Source: Mycoplasmopsis agassizii (lineage in GTDB: Bacteria > Bacillota_I > Bacilli_A > Mycoplasmatales > Metamycoplasmataceae). From it: a stretch of 64,000 bases of DNA. A program made the translations under genes and the position numbers. Below are positions 1-10,313 of this stretch, one piece after another. Every line of letters begins with the position of its first letter. The stretch's first letter is position 1. The stretch covers positions 62,001-126,000 of the forward strand of contig NZ_NQMN01000001.1 in NCBI RefSeq assembly GCF_002272945.1, read 5' to 3'. The notes beneath the pieces are model-generated. The model was given only the letters and a program-made list of their open reading frames with translations, was not told the DNA's origin and made no database searches.

Positions 1-9
1 AAAAAACTT

Positions 10-1815
10 ATGGATAAATCAAAAATTAGAAACTTTTCAATCATTGCTCATATTGATCATGGCAAGAGCACTTTAGCAGATAGGATTTTAGAAATCACTT
101 CAACTGTTGAAAAAAGATTATTGCAGGCACAACATCTAGACAGCATGGACATTGAAAGAGAACGTGGTATTACTATTAAGTTAAATGCTGCACAGATTAA
201 ATATAAAGATTATACTTTTCATTTAATCGATACGCCCGGTCATGTTGATTTTACTTATGAAGTATCACGTTCTTTAGCGGCTTCAGAAGGAGCCTTATTA
301 ATAGTCGATGCCAGTCAAGGGATTGAAGCGCAAACCCTGGCTAATGTTTATTTAGCAATTGAAAATAACTTAGAAATTATTCCTGTAATTAATAAAATTG
401 ACCTACCAAGTGCTGATGTAGAAAGAGTTAAACAAGATATTGAATCAGTGATAGGCATTAGTGCTGAAAAAGCAATTTTAATTTCTGCAAAAAATAATAT
501 TAATATTGAAGCTGTTTTAGAAGCTGTCATTGAAAAAATTCCTGCTCCTAAAAATGCTGATGATAATTTAGCTTTAAAAGCCTTAATTTTTGATTCTTAT
601 TTTGATCCTTATCGTGGCGTTGTCTTATTAGTGAGAATTTTTGAAGGTAAAATTAAGTTAAATGATACCTTTATTTTTATGTCTAATAATAAAGAATATC
701 ATGTTACTGAATTAGGGGTAAAAACACCGACTGAAGTTAAAAAAGAATATCTTGAAGCAGGTGAAGTAGGTTGAATTGCTGCTTCAATTCGTGATGCTAA
801 AGAGGTTGCAGTTGGTGATACGATCACTTTAAAAGCAAATCCTACAAAAACAATGCTTCCAGGTTATAAAAAGATGAAAGCAGTGGTTTTTACAGGATTT
901 TATCCTATTGATGGTAAGGATTATCCGATTTTAAAAGAATCTTTAGAAAAAATTTCACTTAGTGATAGCAGTATTACATGAGAACAAGAATCTTCAAAAG
1001 CTCTAGGTTTTGGTTTTCGAGTTGGTTTTCTAGGTCTATTACACATGGAAGTTTTACAAGAAAGACTGCAACGAGAATTCAACGTTTCAATCATTGCTAC
1101 AAGCCCTAGTGTTACTTATAAATTAACTAGAAGTAATGGTGAAGTTGAATATTTATCTAACCCTGCAGAGTTTCCTGAAGCAAATTACATTTCTAAAATT
1201 GAAGAACCTTACATTCAGGCTTCAATTTTAGTAACTGAAGAATATATCGGTTCAGTTATGGAATTATGTAACTCAAAAAGAGGTAAATATATCAACATTG
1301 AATACCATGAAAAAAGAGTAACTGTAATTTATGAAATGCCTTTAGCTGAAATTATTTTAGACTTTTTTGACAGACTAAAATCTGTCACAAAAGGTTATGC
1401 TTCATTTGATTACAACATGATTGGCTATTTAGAAAATAAACTAGAAAAAGTCGAAATTTTATTAAATAAAGAAAAAGTTGATGCTTTTTCTTTCATCTCA
1501 CACCATGAATTTTCTTATGAAAAATCAAGGATTTTAGTTGAAAAACTAAAAGAAGTAATTCCTAGACAAAGTTTTGAGATTCCCGTACAAGCAGTGATCG
1601 GTGCTAAAGTTATTGCCCGTGAAACTATCAAAGCTTATCGTAAAGATGTTACTGCTAAATTATATGGTGGTGATGTGACACGGCGCATGAAACTACTAGA
1701 AAAACAAAAAGCTGGTAAAAAACGTATGAAAGCAATTGGTAAAGTGGAAATCCCTCAAGAAGCCTTCTTATCAGTTTTAAAAAATAATCAAGACAATAAA
1801 ACTTCAAAAAAATAA
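10..1815 (+). CDS. lepA: Elongation factor 4 (LepA), ribosomal back-translocase GTPase
   Basis: Translational GTPase that acts on stalled or mis-translocated ribosomes in the cytoplasm. The N-terminal G domain shows the P-loop AHIDHGKST at about residue 13, the switch I segment [13 protein letters not shown] at about residue 78 and the NKID specificity motif near residue 130. The LepA-specific C-terminal region follows, ending in [20 protein letters not shown]. At 601 residues the protein has the usual family length. Two in-frame TGA codons (772 and 979) are read as Trp, so the reading is continuous. The start is the first ATG in the window; its ribosome binding site lies before the window edge. 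The stop codon lies inside the left arm of a terminator hairpin. The gene stands alone and is followed by a promoter for the next gene. Confidence 0.97.
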
Positions 1816-1841
1816 TTTTTATTTTCTTTTGAAGTTTTTTT
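1798..1841 (+). terminator. Rho-independent terminator of lepA
   Basis: A 12-bp perfect stem (1798-1809 with 1827-1838) with an 18-base loop is followed by a short T run. The left arm overlaps the last lepA codons and its stop. Confidence 0.75.
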
Positions 1842-1970
1842 CTTGCTTTTACTTATTATTAAAATAACTAAAAGCGAACTTTACTAGTTATTGTCGCTTA
1901 AAATCTTTTAAAAGTTAGCTGCATTAATTAAGTAAAAACGCAAAAAGACTTTTACAACAAAAAAATAATT

Positions 1971-1999
1971 TTGACAAAAAAAATTTAAAAAAATATTTT
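1971..1999 (+). promoter_or_regulatory. Promoter of the ECF-type membrane protein gene
   Basis: TTGACA at 1971-1976, a 17-base spacer, then TATTTT at 1994-1999. It lies about 40 bases upstream of the ATG at 2037. The -35 matches consensus perfectly, which is uncommon in this AT-rich background. The rest of the 221-base gap after lepA holds only a weak inverted repeat (AAGCGA/TCGCTT). Confidence 0.55.
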
Positions 2000-2036
2000 T
2001 GAGCAAATTATTTTAATATTTATTAATAATAGAGAC

Positions 2037-3038
2037 ATGTTTAATAAAGAGAGAGAAACTACAACCATTAAGGAAGAGATTGAAGCAACACTAAACTACA
2101 ATCCTTATAACCAAAAACTTAATGGAGTGCGCTTTGATTCAAGCACACAATTACAAACAGTTTCAGCAACAACTAAATCAAAAAGCCCTGCGCTTTTAAG
2201 ATTTTTCGCTGAAAGAAAAGCAACTAAAGAATATAACAGAATCCTTTTAACTAAAAAAATCGCCATCACAGGGATGATGTTTGCGCTAGTTTTACTATTT
2301 TCATGAATTGCTCATTTAAGTGGCATTTTTGGATTTTTAAAAGTCGATGTTTCACTTGTATTTATCCTAGCAACCTTAATGGTTGCAGGATATCCATATG
2401 CATTTACCTTAATTATTTTAAAATTTGCAATTGTTCCAGCATTTACGGGAGGCGCTGGCTATAGCCATGTTGGAATTTTAGGTCATGTTATTTTATTAAT
2501 AACCTTCTTAATTGCAACTACCATTTTCTACTTACTAGCTAATTTTCATTTAGTTTTATCACGTAAGATTAAAATCAGCGATTCAAATAGAAGAATCGTG
2601 CATGTACCATTAAAATGACAAGTAACTTATATAATTGCTGCTTTAGCATTAACAACTGTAGCAATTTCAACCTTGAATACATTCTTATTTAACCCACTTT
2701 ATTTTTCATTATTTGGAATGCTTCAAGGTCCTGCTACTTACTCAAACATGGCAAATCTATATTCACTTCAAGGATTTTCAACATTCTTCTTTGGAATTCC
2801 TGAATACATTAACGGTTCATACGCTTTATATACAGCGTTTAACACAATTCAATTCTCAATTGTTGGTGTTGTTACTGTTGGATTTGTTATTTTCTATAGT
2901 AAATCTTACAAATACTTTGGTTTAGACCAAAGTATTTACTTAACAAAAGAACTTGCTAAAAAACCAAAACAACTTCCTTTAGCTGTTTTAAGCAAAAAAA
3001 CAGACCCAGTTTCTAACTCTTTTGACTGATCTTTTTAA
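2037..3038 (+). CDS. Polytopic membrane protein, ECF transporter S-component-like
   Basis: Probable substrate-binding membrane subunit of an energy-coupling-factor vitamin transporter; the substrate is not identifiable. About 75 soluble N-terminal residues rich in Lys/Glu are followed by five to six hydrophobic segments. The first (KKIAITGMMFALVLLFSWI) and the following FLKVDVSLVFILATLMVAG resemble the small-residue helix and following loop of RibU/FolT-type S components. The protein has 333 residues, longer than the usual 180-200 because of the N-terminal extension. The gene reads through TGA at 2304, 2616 and 3027 as Trp and ends at TAA 3036. It starts at ATG 2037 behind its own promoter; no strong ribosome binding site is visible. 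The EcfA/EcfT partners are not in the window. Family assignment is by inspection only. Confidence 0.6.
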
Positions 3039-3067
3039 AAAGATTGTTACAAAAAGGTCATAATAAG

Positions 3068-3089
3068 ATAAAATCACTAGTGATTTTAT
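3068..3089 (+). terminator. Palindrome, possible terminator
   Basis: A perfect 22-base palindrome (11-bp arms, no loop) lies 30 bases after the membrane protein stop. The T run after it is weak, so termination is only possible, not clear. Confidence 0.35.
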
Positions 3090-3120
3090 TTAACTAATTT
3101 AGAAATTAAAAAAATATTTA

Positions 3121-3161
3121 AATAATATTAGCACTCTGCCCTTGAAAGTGCTAATATTATT
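3121..3161 (+). promoter_or_regulatory. CIRCE operator (HrcA binding site) upstream of lon
   Basis: TTAGCACTC at 3128-3136, a 9-base spacer, then AAGTGCTAA at 3146-3154. This matches the CIRCE consensus TTAGCACTC-N9-GAGTGCTAA with one mismatch in the right arm. The inverted repeat extends to 15 perfect base pairs (3121-3135 with 3147-3161). CIRCE is bound by the heat-shock repressor HrcA, so lon is likely induced by heat stress. Confidence 0.92.
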
Positions 3162-3169
3162 TATATTAT
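3142..3169 (+). promoter_or_regulatory. Probable lon promoter overlapping CIRCE
   Basis: TTGAAA at 3142-3147 and TATTAT at 3164-3169 with a 16-base spacer. The -35 box falls in the spacer and right arm of CIRCE, so HrcA binding would block RNA polymerase directly. Confidence 0.5.
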
Positions 3170-3195
3170 AAAGAAATTTCATATTAAGGAGACTT

Positions 3196-5829
3196 ATGAT
3201 TAAACCAGTTATAGCCACCAGAGGCTTATTACTTTTACAATTTGTTGAACTTGAATTTCAAGTCGGTAGACCTGCAAGTATTAGTGCACTAAGACTTGCG
3301 CAAAATAATTACAATAACGAAATTGTGCTTGCTTCACAAGTTCAAAGCGATAACGATGTTGTCGAAACAGTGAGTGATTTACACAAAGTTGGATTCTTAA
3401 GCAAAATCATTTCAAGTAAAGAAGAAGAAGGCATTTTCAAGGTCACAGTTTTACCTTTTAAACGTGTTTCAATTGTTAACTTATTTGTTGATGAATCTAA
3501 TGCTAAACATAAAACAATGGTTGAAATCCAAGATTTCAACATTAACGTTTCAGATGTTTCTAAAGCTAAAGCAATTTTAAAAAGTTTGATTAACTGAACC
3601 GAAGATAAAGATGTTAAAATTGATCCTAATTTAAGACTTAAATTTTCAAAGTTACAAAAACGTTTTAAAGATAAAAAAGCAATTGACTTTGAAAATATTG
3701 ATGTTTGATTTCAACCTTTAGAAAATTCAAATGACTTAGAAGACTACACTAGTTTTTTAAATCCAATTCTAGTTTCTAGTTATTTTGTTGATGTTTTAAA
3801 ACCAGATGATGATTGAGTTAAAAAGTATAATTCATATCTTGACTGAGTCGAACAAGCTGACCGCTTGATCTTATTAGTGACTTCAAAAGTACATGAAAGT
3901 GAAGTTGAAAACGACATTGAAAAGCGTTTAAAAAACACTTTAAATAAACAACAAAGAGAATTCTTATTAAGAGAAAAACTAAAAGCAATTCGCAACGAAC
4001 TAGGCGAAGAAAATAGCGATGAAGATAGTATTTTTGAAGAATATTCTGAAGATAAAGAAGAAAGCGAAGACAAAGAACCTAACGTTGAAAACGATGATAA
4101 AAACGTTAAGAAAAACCGTTATCCACGTTCAATTATTAAGTTAATTGCCAACGAAAAATCTAAGTTAAAAGGCATGATGTCTTCAAGTCCTGATGCTAAT
4201 ATTTCACGTAACTACATCGACTTATTAAAAGAATTACCTTGAAGAAAAGTCTTAGTTGATGATCTAGATATTGCTAAAACTAAAGAGATTCTAGATAGAG
4301 GTCACTACGGTCTTAAAGAAGTTAAAGAACGTGTTTTAGAATATATTGCAATTCTTATCAACAATAATAAAAAACACGATAAGAGCAAGAAATTCTTAAA
4401 AATTGATGACACTCATAACGTTGATTTAGAACTTTTTGAAGAAAATGAAGATGATTATGAAAGAAAAAGCTTCAATAATGTACCTATTTTAACCTTAGTA
4501 GGGCCTCCAGGTACAGGAAAAACATCTTTAGCTAAATCAGTTGCTGAAGCTCTAGGTAAAAAGTTTGTCAAAATTTCTCTAGGGGGAATTAAGGATGAAT
4601 CAGAAATTAGAGGGCACAGAAGAACCTATGTAGGTGCTCTTCCAGGAAAAATTATTGCTGCTATTAAGCGTGCAAAAGTATCTAACCCAATCATCTTATT
4701 AGATGAAATTGATAAGATGACTTCACAAGCACAAGCTAACCGTGGTGATGCTTCAGCAGCGATGCTAGAGGTTTTAGATCCAGAACAAAACCACAAATTT
4801 CAAGATCATTATCTAGAACATGAATATGACTTATCAAAAGTTATTTTCATCGCAACTGCTAACTACTATGAAGACATTCCTGCACCTTTATTAGACCGTG
4901 TGGAAATCATTAATTTAAGTAGTTACACAATTTTAGAAAAAGTTCAAATTGCTCGTAACTATTTAATTGATAAAGTAAGAGCAGATGCTTCTTTGGAAGA
5001 GCGTCATTTTAAAATCTCTGACGATGTTTTAAAATACATTATCAACCACTATACTTTAGAAGCTGGTGTACGTAATTTAAGAAGAATTCTTGATAAGGTT
5101 GCTCGTAAAATCGTTGTTAAGTTATTGAATTCAGAAATCAAAGATGAAGATGAATTTGAAATTACTGAAGATGTTGCTTTTGAATTATTAGGAGTACATC
5201 GCTTCAGTAATGAAGTTAATGACAAAGAACCTCAAATCGGTTCAATCAACGGTTTAGCTTATACTTCTTATGGTGGAAGCACCTTAAAAATTGAAGTTAA
5301 TTTATACCCTGGAAAAGGTAAAATTTCCTTAACAGGTCGCTTAAAAGATGTGATGCAAGAATCAGCACAAACAGCCCTTTCTTATGTAAGATCAAACGCT
5401 GAGAAGTTCAATATTCCTAAAGACTTTTCTTGAGAATCTTATGACATTCACATTCACGTACCTGCAGGAGCAATCCCTAAAGATGGTCCTAGTGCTGGTG
5501 TAACTTTTACAACTGCAATCATTAGTGCCGTAACTAGAAGAGCGGTTAGTCAAACAGTTGGAATGACTGGTGAAATCACTTTACGTGGTAAAGTTTTAGC
5601 AATTGGTGGACTGAAAGAAAAATCAATTGCTGCTCATAAATTTGGTGTTAAAACTGTCTTTATTCCCCATGATAATGAAAAAGATTTAATCGAAGTACCT
5701 GATGAAGTTAAGAATGAATTAACTTACATACCAGTTAAAGAATATGATGAAATCTTTAATCATTTATTTGCAGGAGTAACTTCAAACCCACTTGAGACTT
5801 TGCGCCCTAAAGAGCAAAGCAAACAATAA
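3196..5829 (+). CDS. lon: ATP-dependent protease Lon
   Basis: Cytosolic AAA+ serine protease that degrades misfolded proteins. The N-terminal LON substrate-binding domain begins with residues typical of the family ([17 protein letters not shown]). A coiled-coil region follows, then the AAA domain with Walker [14 protein letters not shown] (from about 4501) and Walker [12 protein letters not shown]. The C-terminal protease domain has the catalytic Ser in PKDGPSAG (about 5476) and the catalytic Lys in GLKEKSIAA (about 5620). The protein has 877 residues, about 70-100 more than E. coli Lon, partly due to an acidic insert of about 40 residues near 4005-4110. A clear AAGGAG at 3186-3191 precedes ATG 3196. 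TGA codons at 3597, 3705, 3813 and others are Trp. It is controlled by the CIRCE operator just upstream. Confidence 0.97.
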
Positions 5830-5842
5830 AATAAGAACAAGA

Positions 5843-5878
5843 AAAAAAATAGAGCGAGTAAAACTGCTCTATTTTTTT
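5843..5878 (+). terminator. Terminator of lon
   Basis: A 13-bp stem (5843-5855 with 5866-5878) with a 10-base loop; the right arm ends in seven T. The A/T flanks are symmetric, so it could also act on the other strand. Confidence 0.8.
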
Positions 5879-5914
5879 GTAACTAAATTTATTTTGTGCT
5901 TATTAGCAAAAAAT

Positions 5915-5941
5915 AAAAAAATCTGCTAAAGCAGACTTTTT
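5915..5941 (-). terminator. Terminator of the comEA-to-plsY operon
   Basis: On the minus strand, AGTCTGCT/AGCAGATT forms a short hairpin (core 5922-5935) followed by seven T (5921-5915). It lies 20 bases beyond the plsY stop. Confidence 0.75.
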
Positions 5942-5959
5942 CGCAAATTAACTTATTAA

Positions 5960-6691
5960 TTAAGCACTTTTCTTACGTAAACTGATTGGCTTTTCAGTTT
6001 TATTAATTAATCTTTTAATATTTGAATGGTGCATTCCAATAATAATTGAAGCTGCTGCTAAGAAAGTTAAACCTGAAACTAAAGCAGCTATAGGATAACC
6101 TGAATCTAAATATAAGAAAGCATTATGGGGTATTAAATAACTCAAACTTTCAATGCCACTATAAGCCATTCAAGGTAAAAAGAATAAAGGTATTACTAAG
6201 AAGTTAGCTAAAATTGTTGCTAAAGAAACAATTTTTTTATAAAACATTAAACTAATTCATAAAGCAGCGCCGATTAAGAACAATAAAACATTAACTGTTA
6301 AAAACATTCCAACAACTGTGGCTGCTCCTTTACCACCTTTAAATTTAAAAAAGACAGTAAAGATATGACCAAGGACAATTCCAAAAGCAGCAATTTGAGG
6401 ATAAATATTAACCATTGGATTAAGTCTAAGATCGCTATGAGTATTAATAATATAAATAAATAACGAGAATAAATAAACCCTGAAAATATCTCAAGCAAAA
6501 ATTGCTCCACCAACTTTTACACCAAAACGTCTGGTAATGTTGGTAGAACCAGCATTACCAGAACCATGTTTTCTAATATCATCTTTAAAGATGAATTTAG
6601 AAACCAAGATTGAAGTATTTAAACTACCTCAAAGATAACCTAGTAAAAACGCCACTAAGTTATAAATAACTAAATAACCAATATCACTCAT
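5960..6691 (-). CDS. plsY: Acyl-phosphate:glycerol-3-phosphate acyltransferase PlsY
   Basis: Integral membrane enzyme that makes lysophosphatidic acid, the first acyl transfer of phospholipid synthesis. It has the PlsY motifs: WGSLNTS at about residue 21, GSGNAGSTN at 43-51, FFKFKGGKGAAT near residue 115, and the C-terminal HHSNIKRL. Several hydrophobic helices surround them. The 243-residue length is slightly above the usual 200-220. The gene reads through TGA codons (for example in WGSLN and PWMAY) as Trp. ATG 6691 lies one base after the pncB stop, so it is the last gene of a tight minus-strand operon. With pgsA at 13.0 kb it shows that this organism builds its own phospholipids from acyl-phosphate. 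The acyl-phosphate supplier PlsX is not in the window. Confidence 0.93.
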
Positions 6692-6692
6692 A

Positions 6693-7724
6693 TTATTTAC
6701 CATACACCTTTAATTTTGAACTATCTCGATAAAAACGCCCAACCTTAGCTAGGTGTTTGCCGTTAATTTTAACGGCATCAGCGCTGAAATGATTCTTAAT
6801 CTCTAAAATATATTCACCAACTCCATATGAATCAACTGGTGCGTTTTGTGCTTCAAATTCAGCGATTCTAGTAGGTGTAAAACCACTCGAAACAACGATT
6901 TTCACGTGCTCACCACCATTAGCATCTAATGACTTTCTTAGGTTTTTAATCTGCCTAACTGTCACACCAAATTCTTTGTCGCTTTCGTTAAACATTTTAT
7001 CCATCACTGACTTAGATGTATCAACACGCACTGCTTTTAAGTCGCCTTTTAAAGCTTCTAAAACCTTTAAAGAATCGCTAATGACATCGTTATTAAAATC
7101 AACTAAAGCAACCAAATAGTCATCTTCAGGATAAAGTTCTTTGTAATAAAGCATTGCCTTGACAACATCACCTTCAAATGCTTGGATTAAAACATGGGGA
7201 ATAGAACCAAAAACTAATTCAGGTCGATTCTGTGAAGTTGCTGTTGTAGGATGAGCCTTAATACCTGCTAAAATCGCAGCCTTACCATCTCTAATTTGGT
7301 TACTATAATGGTCGCTTCGATCAGACATAAAAATAATTTCTTTTTTACCAGCTGCTTTGATGCAGTGTCTAATATTAGTTGCAACAGAAGTAGCACGAGC
7401 TAAAATGCTATCGATAATACCTTCATAAGTTCCAAAATATTCATACTTACCTTCAAGTTCTAAAACGATGTCCATTGAATTAATAATGGTGCCATCTTCT
7501 AGATACTTAATCTTGTACTTACTTGTATCAGTATATTTTTCAAGCAGTTCCAAAACTTCTTCCATACCTGCTAGCATTGCATCATCACCACGCTGAAAAA
7601 ATTGCAAGGTAGTAATTGCATCAGGCAAAGCGTGTTTGATAATTCCTTCTGCTTTAAAAAAATAATTTGCTGCATAGTATAAAGGGTGTTTAGGGTCTAA
7701 ATTTTTTTCATTTACTTTCTTCAT
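6693..7724 (-). CDS. pncB: Nicotinate phosphoribosyltransferase
   Basis: Makes nicotinate mononucleotide from nicotinate and PRPP in the NAD salvage pathway. The protein of 343 residues has the compact form found in mollicutes. Recognisable segments are TTLQFFQRGD near the N-terminus, EYFGTYEGIIDSILARATS (subdomain that binds nicotinate), FGSIPHVLIQAFEG with the conserved His that is phosphorylated in the family, LVDFNNDVI, and VSSGFTPTRIAEFE near the phosphate site. AGGAG precedes ATG 7724 by five bases. Only 7 bases separate it from the upstream GH13-like gene and one base from plsY downstream, so it is part of the same transcript. There are no in-frame TGA codons. Confidence 0.93.
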   Translation of the reverse strand: MKKVNEKNLDPKHPLYYAANYFFKAEGIIKHALPDAITTLQFFQRGDDAMLAGMEEVLELLEKYTDTSKYKIKYLEDGTIINSMDIVLELEGKYEYFGTYEGIIDSILARATSVATNIRHCIKAAGKKEIIFMSDRSDHYSNQIRDGKAAILAGIKAHPTTATSQNRPELVFGSIPHVLIQAFEGDVVKAMLYYKELYPEDDYLVALVDFNNDVISDSLKVLEALKGDLKAVRVDTSKSVMDKMFNESDKEFGVTVRQIKNLRKSLDANGGEHVKIVVSSGFTPTRIAEFEAQNAPVDSYGVGEYILEIKNHFSADAVKINGKHLAKVGRFYRDSSKLKVYGK

Positions 7725-7731
7725 GCTTCTC

Positions 7732-9324
7732 CTATTTTAAAACTGTATTATAAATTGTATTTACAAAGTCAGCTTCTGAATTGTTGATTTTTTCAATTAA
7801 AACTAGAGTTTCAAAAGGTTCTAATTTTTTAGGAACCTCGTGATATTTTTTTCTAGTATAACTAGAGACTAAAATCTTGCTTGTCTTTTTCAATTTAACA
7901 TTTTGAAATGAATGTTCTAAATTAGAAATAATTCTTAATTTGAAAAAAGGTGTCTTAATTAAAATATTAACTAAAAAAATATTTTTACTTTTAATTGAAA
8001 AAGAATATTGTGAATTTTGAATTAAATCTTGGTAGGATTTATTTTCATTTAAACTTACTAATTTTTTGAAAAAATTCAAGTTTGAATTTTCATCTTCTCA
8101 TTGTGATTTAACATTTATCTTTTCAATGTTTTTTAAATTAGTATTTTTATTTTGATCCTTATTTCAAATCATTTCGTAGTTTAAATTTTCAGTATAAAAT
8201 TTATTAAATGAATTGAAAAACTCATCAAGTTCAATTCCATTATTTAATAATTTATGTTTGATTTCATTTAGTTCAAAATCGTTAATTTTATTAACGAATT
8301 CTTCCTTCATATTTAGTAGTCCAATTTCTTGTCCAAAATAAATTTTCTTATCTCTATTATTAATTAAATTTAAAATTAATAAAGATCTAACTGACTCATT
8401 AAAAAAAGAATTTTCATTTCCTCAAAGTGAAGTTATTCTGCTTACTCATGGAGATTGAAGAGCAACAATATTTTTTTCTGAATTCAGTGCAGCACCAAAA
8501 TAAGAAGCAAATTTTTTGTAATTTATTTCATGATAAATTGGATAACCATATTTGTAATTTTTATTTAAAGAAGCAAAAGATGTATCGATTAAATAGTCAA
8601 AAAATTCTTCATGATTTAATTTTTTTAGGTTTAAATAATTTCAATTTAAAATTTCACTTTCTCAAACAACAGTGAAATCTTTCATTTCAGTTTTTATATT
8701 TGAATAGATTGCTTTTAATTGATTAGTTGTTTTGTCATTAAGAATTTTATCTCTTTCACGACTATATAAATATTCAAAATTATGAATGATAATGCCCCTA
8801 AAACCTGCATTATAGAAAAAGTTTACAATTTTTTTAAACTTTTTAATTGTCTCATTTGCAGACCAAGAAGATTCAAAATCAATAGTTTGTGTCTTAATAA
8901 AAAAAGATTCTGTTTGATATTCTTTTTCTTCTTTTTGCATGTTATTTAAAAAATCAACTCAGTTTTCTTTTCTCTGAATTGCTCTGCTTTTCATTTCTAA
9001 ATAATTATTATAATTATCAAGATAGTTGCTTATTTCTTTAATTCTTTGCAAATCAATTTTTACTAATGGTTTAATTTTTTTAGTTCTTAAAATGGTTAAC
9101 AGTTCTTTTAAATCACCAATTGTTCCGTGCTTAACTTCATTATCTTTTATGAAAGATAAATTAGGATCTGAATAATTTAATAAAGGATTTTCTAGTATTA
9201 AATTCTTAATTTGTAGTGATTCAAAATATTTTACAATTTTAATTATACCTTTATAAGATCCAGATTTATCTTTACTTTCTGAAGCAAAAACATTCTGCTT
9301 AATTTCATATCAAATTTTACTCAT
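7732..9324 (-). CDS. Degenerate GH13 (alpha-amylase fold) protein, probably not a glycosidase
   Basis: The 530-residue protein follows the order of a GH13 oligo-1,6-glucosidase. The N-terminal IWYEIKQNVFASESKD, SGSYKGIIKIVKYFESL and IKNLILENPLL match strand 1 and its surroundings. HGTIGDLKELLTILRTKKIK matches the GTxxDFxxLxxxxHxRGIK block. SRITSLWGNEN and KKIYFGQEIGLLN match the barrel end before the C-terminal domain. The active-site residues appear lost: NH after strand 3 is absent, the nucleophile Asp of GFRxD is replaced in AGFRGIII, and the HD before strand 7 is replaced in QSPWVSR. A glutamate in VVWESE could be the old acid/base. Start 9324 is chosen because AAGGA lies six bases upstream; ATG 9330 has no room. 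The gene overlaps holA by 8 bases. It could be a regulatory or binding paralog. The fold call is by eye. Confidence 0.7.
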
Positions 9325-10267
9325 GTTCATCCTTAAAAATTTTTAATACAAATGCTTCTAAAATTATCTCAGGAGCAATTTTTGTGTTTTTAATTTGGAA
9401 GTCAACTTTATCTAATTCTTTAATTAAAGATTCGATTTTTTTTCTACCTCTGAATTTTAAAAACTCATAGATTTTTTTTCCGCGATATTCATTTAATTTT
9501 AATGAAGCGACAGCTTTAGAAAAACTGCCCTCACTTAAAATCGCATTATCTAATTCTATAGAAGTTATTAAAATATTTGAAATTTTACCTACAAGTTCAA
9601 CTGCTTCACTATTGTAAGTTAGTTCTTTTTTAAAAGTAGAAAAAATTTCCTTTTTGTCATTAGTTGATAATGAATTTACAAAGCTAAAACCTGGGTCTTT
9701 CGCATATGATGAAAAAAAGTCATCAACCATTTCATAAGTAATTTTTTTATTTATGAATCTAAGTTTAGAAATTTCATTAACAATAATTTGCATTTCATTA
9801 GGTAAAACTGTAACTATATGATTAATCATTTTATGATCTAAATCTATACCATTTGCTTTTGCATAATCATAAATATATTTATTTAATTCAAAGCCTTCTA
9901 GTTTCTTAATGTTTTCAACCTTGAAATTCTTTTTTAAATAAGCATGTAACTTATTTTCTGATGTTATAAAAGGTGCAGAAATAATTAATGGGTATTGTTT
10001 GTATTTTATGATTGTTAAAAGTTTTGAATAATCAGAATCTTTAATAATTTTAGACTGTAAAAAAGTAGGTGACTTTAATCAAAAAATCTTTTTTTCAGAA
10101 AACAAGTCTGACTGTGTTATTTCATTAAATAAATAATCAAGATCAATATCAAGTGAATGAACTGTTAAGTTATATTGGTTATATTTTTCAGTAAGTAACT
10201 TATTAACTTTTTCATTAACTAGAAACTCATCTTCCCCCGTAAAGATAATCATGTTCTTATTATACAT
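9317..10267 (-). CDS. holA: DNA polymerase III delta subunit
   Basis: Clamp-loader subunit that opens the beta clamp. The start MIIFTGEDEFLVNEKVNKLL matches the family's first strand and helix (usual form YGxExyLi). NEMQIIVNEISKLRFINKKI matches the helix pair where delta folds into its lid domain. The 316-residue length is close to the usual 320-340. One in-frame TGA near 10078 is Trp. ATG 10267 is used; a second ATG at 10252 is possible and neither has a strong ribosome binding site. comEC followed by holA is a common order in Firmicutes and mollicutes, which supports the call. The stop overlaps the start of the GH13-like gene. Confidence 0.85.
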
Positions 10268-10313
10268 AAAGGGAAATTTTTCAAATCATTTTGTTGCCCA
10301 AAGTATTAAAAAA

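Noticed and set aside
772..1044. Apparent truncation of LepA, Lon, PlsY, DnaG, RpoD and many others at TGA codons
   Set aside because: TGA stands at conserved Trp positions in many families and the frame continues with family motifs on the other side; it is table 4 coding, not pseudogenes.
1860..1905. Riboswitch before the ECF-type gene
   Set aside because: Only a weak 6-bp inverted repeat is visible and it lies upstream of the likely promoter.
6298..6513. Open minus-strand frame of 71 codons within plsY
   Set aside because: It lies in another frame than the PlsY motifs, which continue on both sides through TGA.
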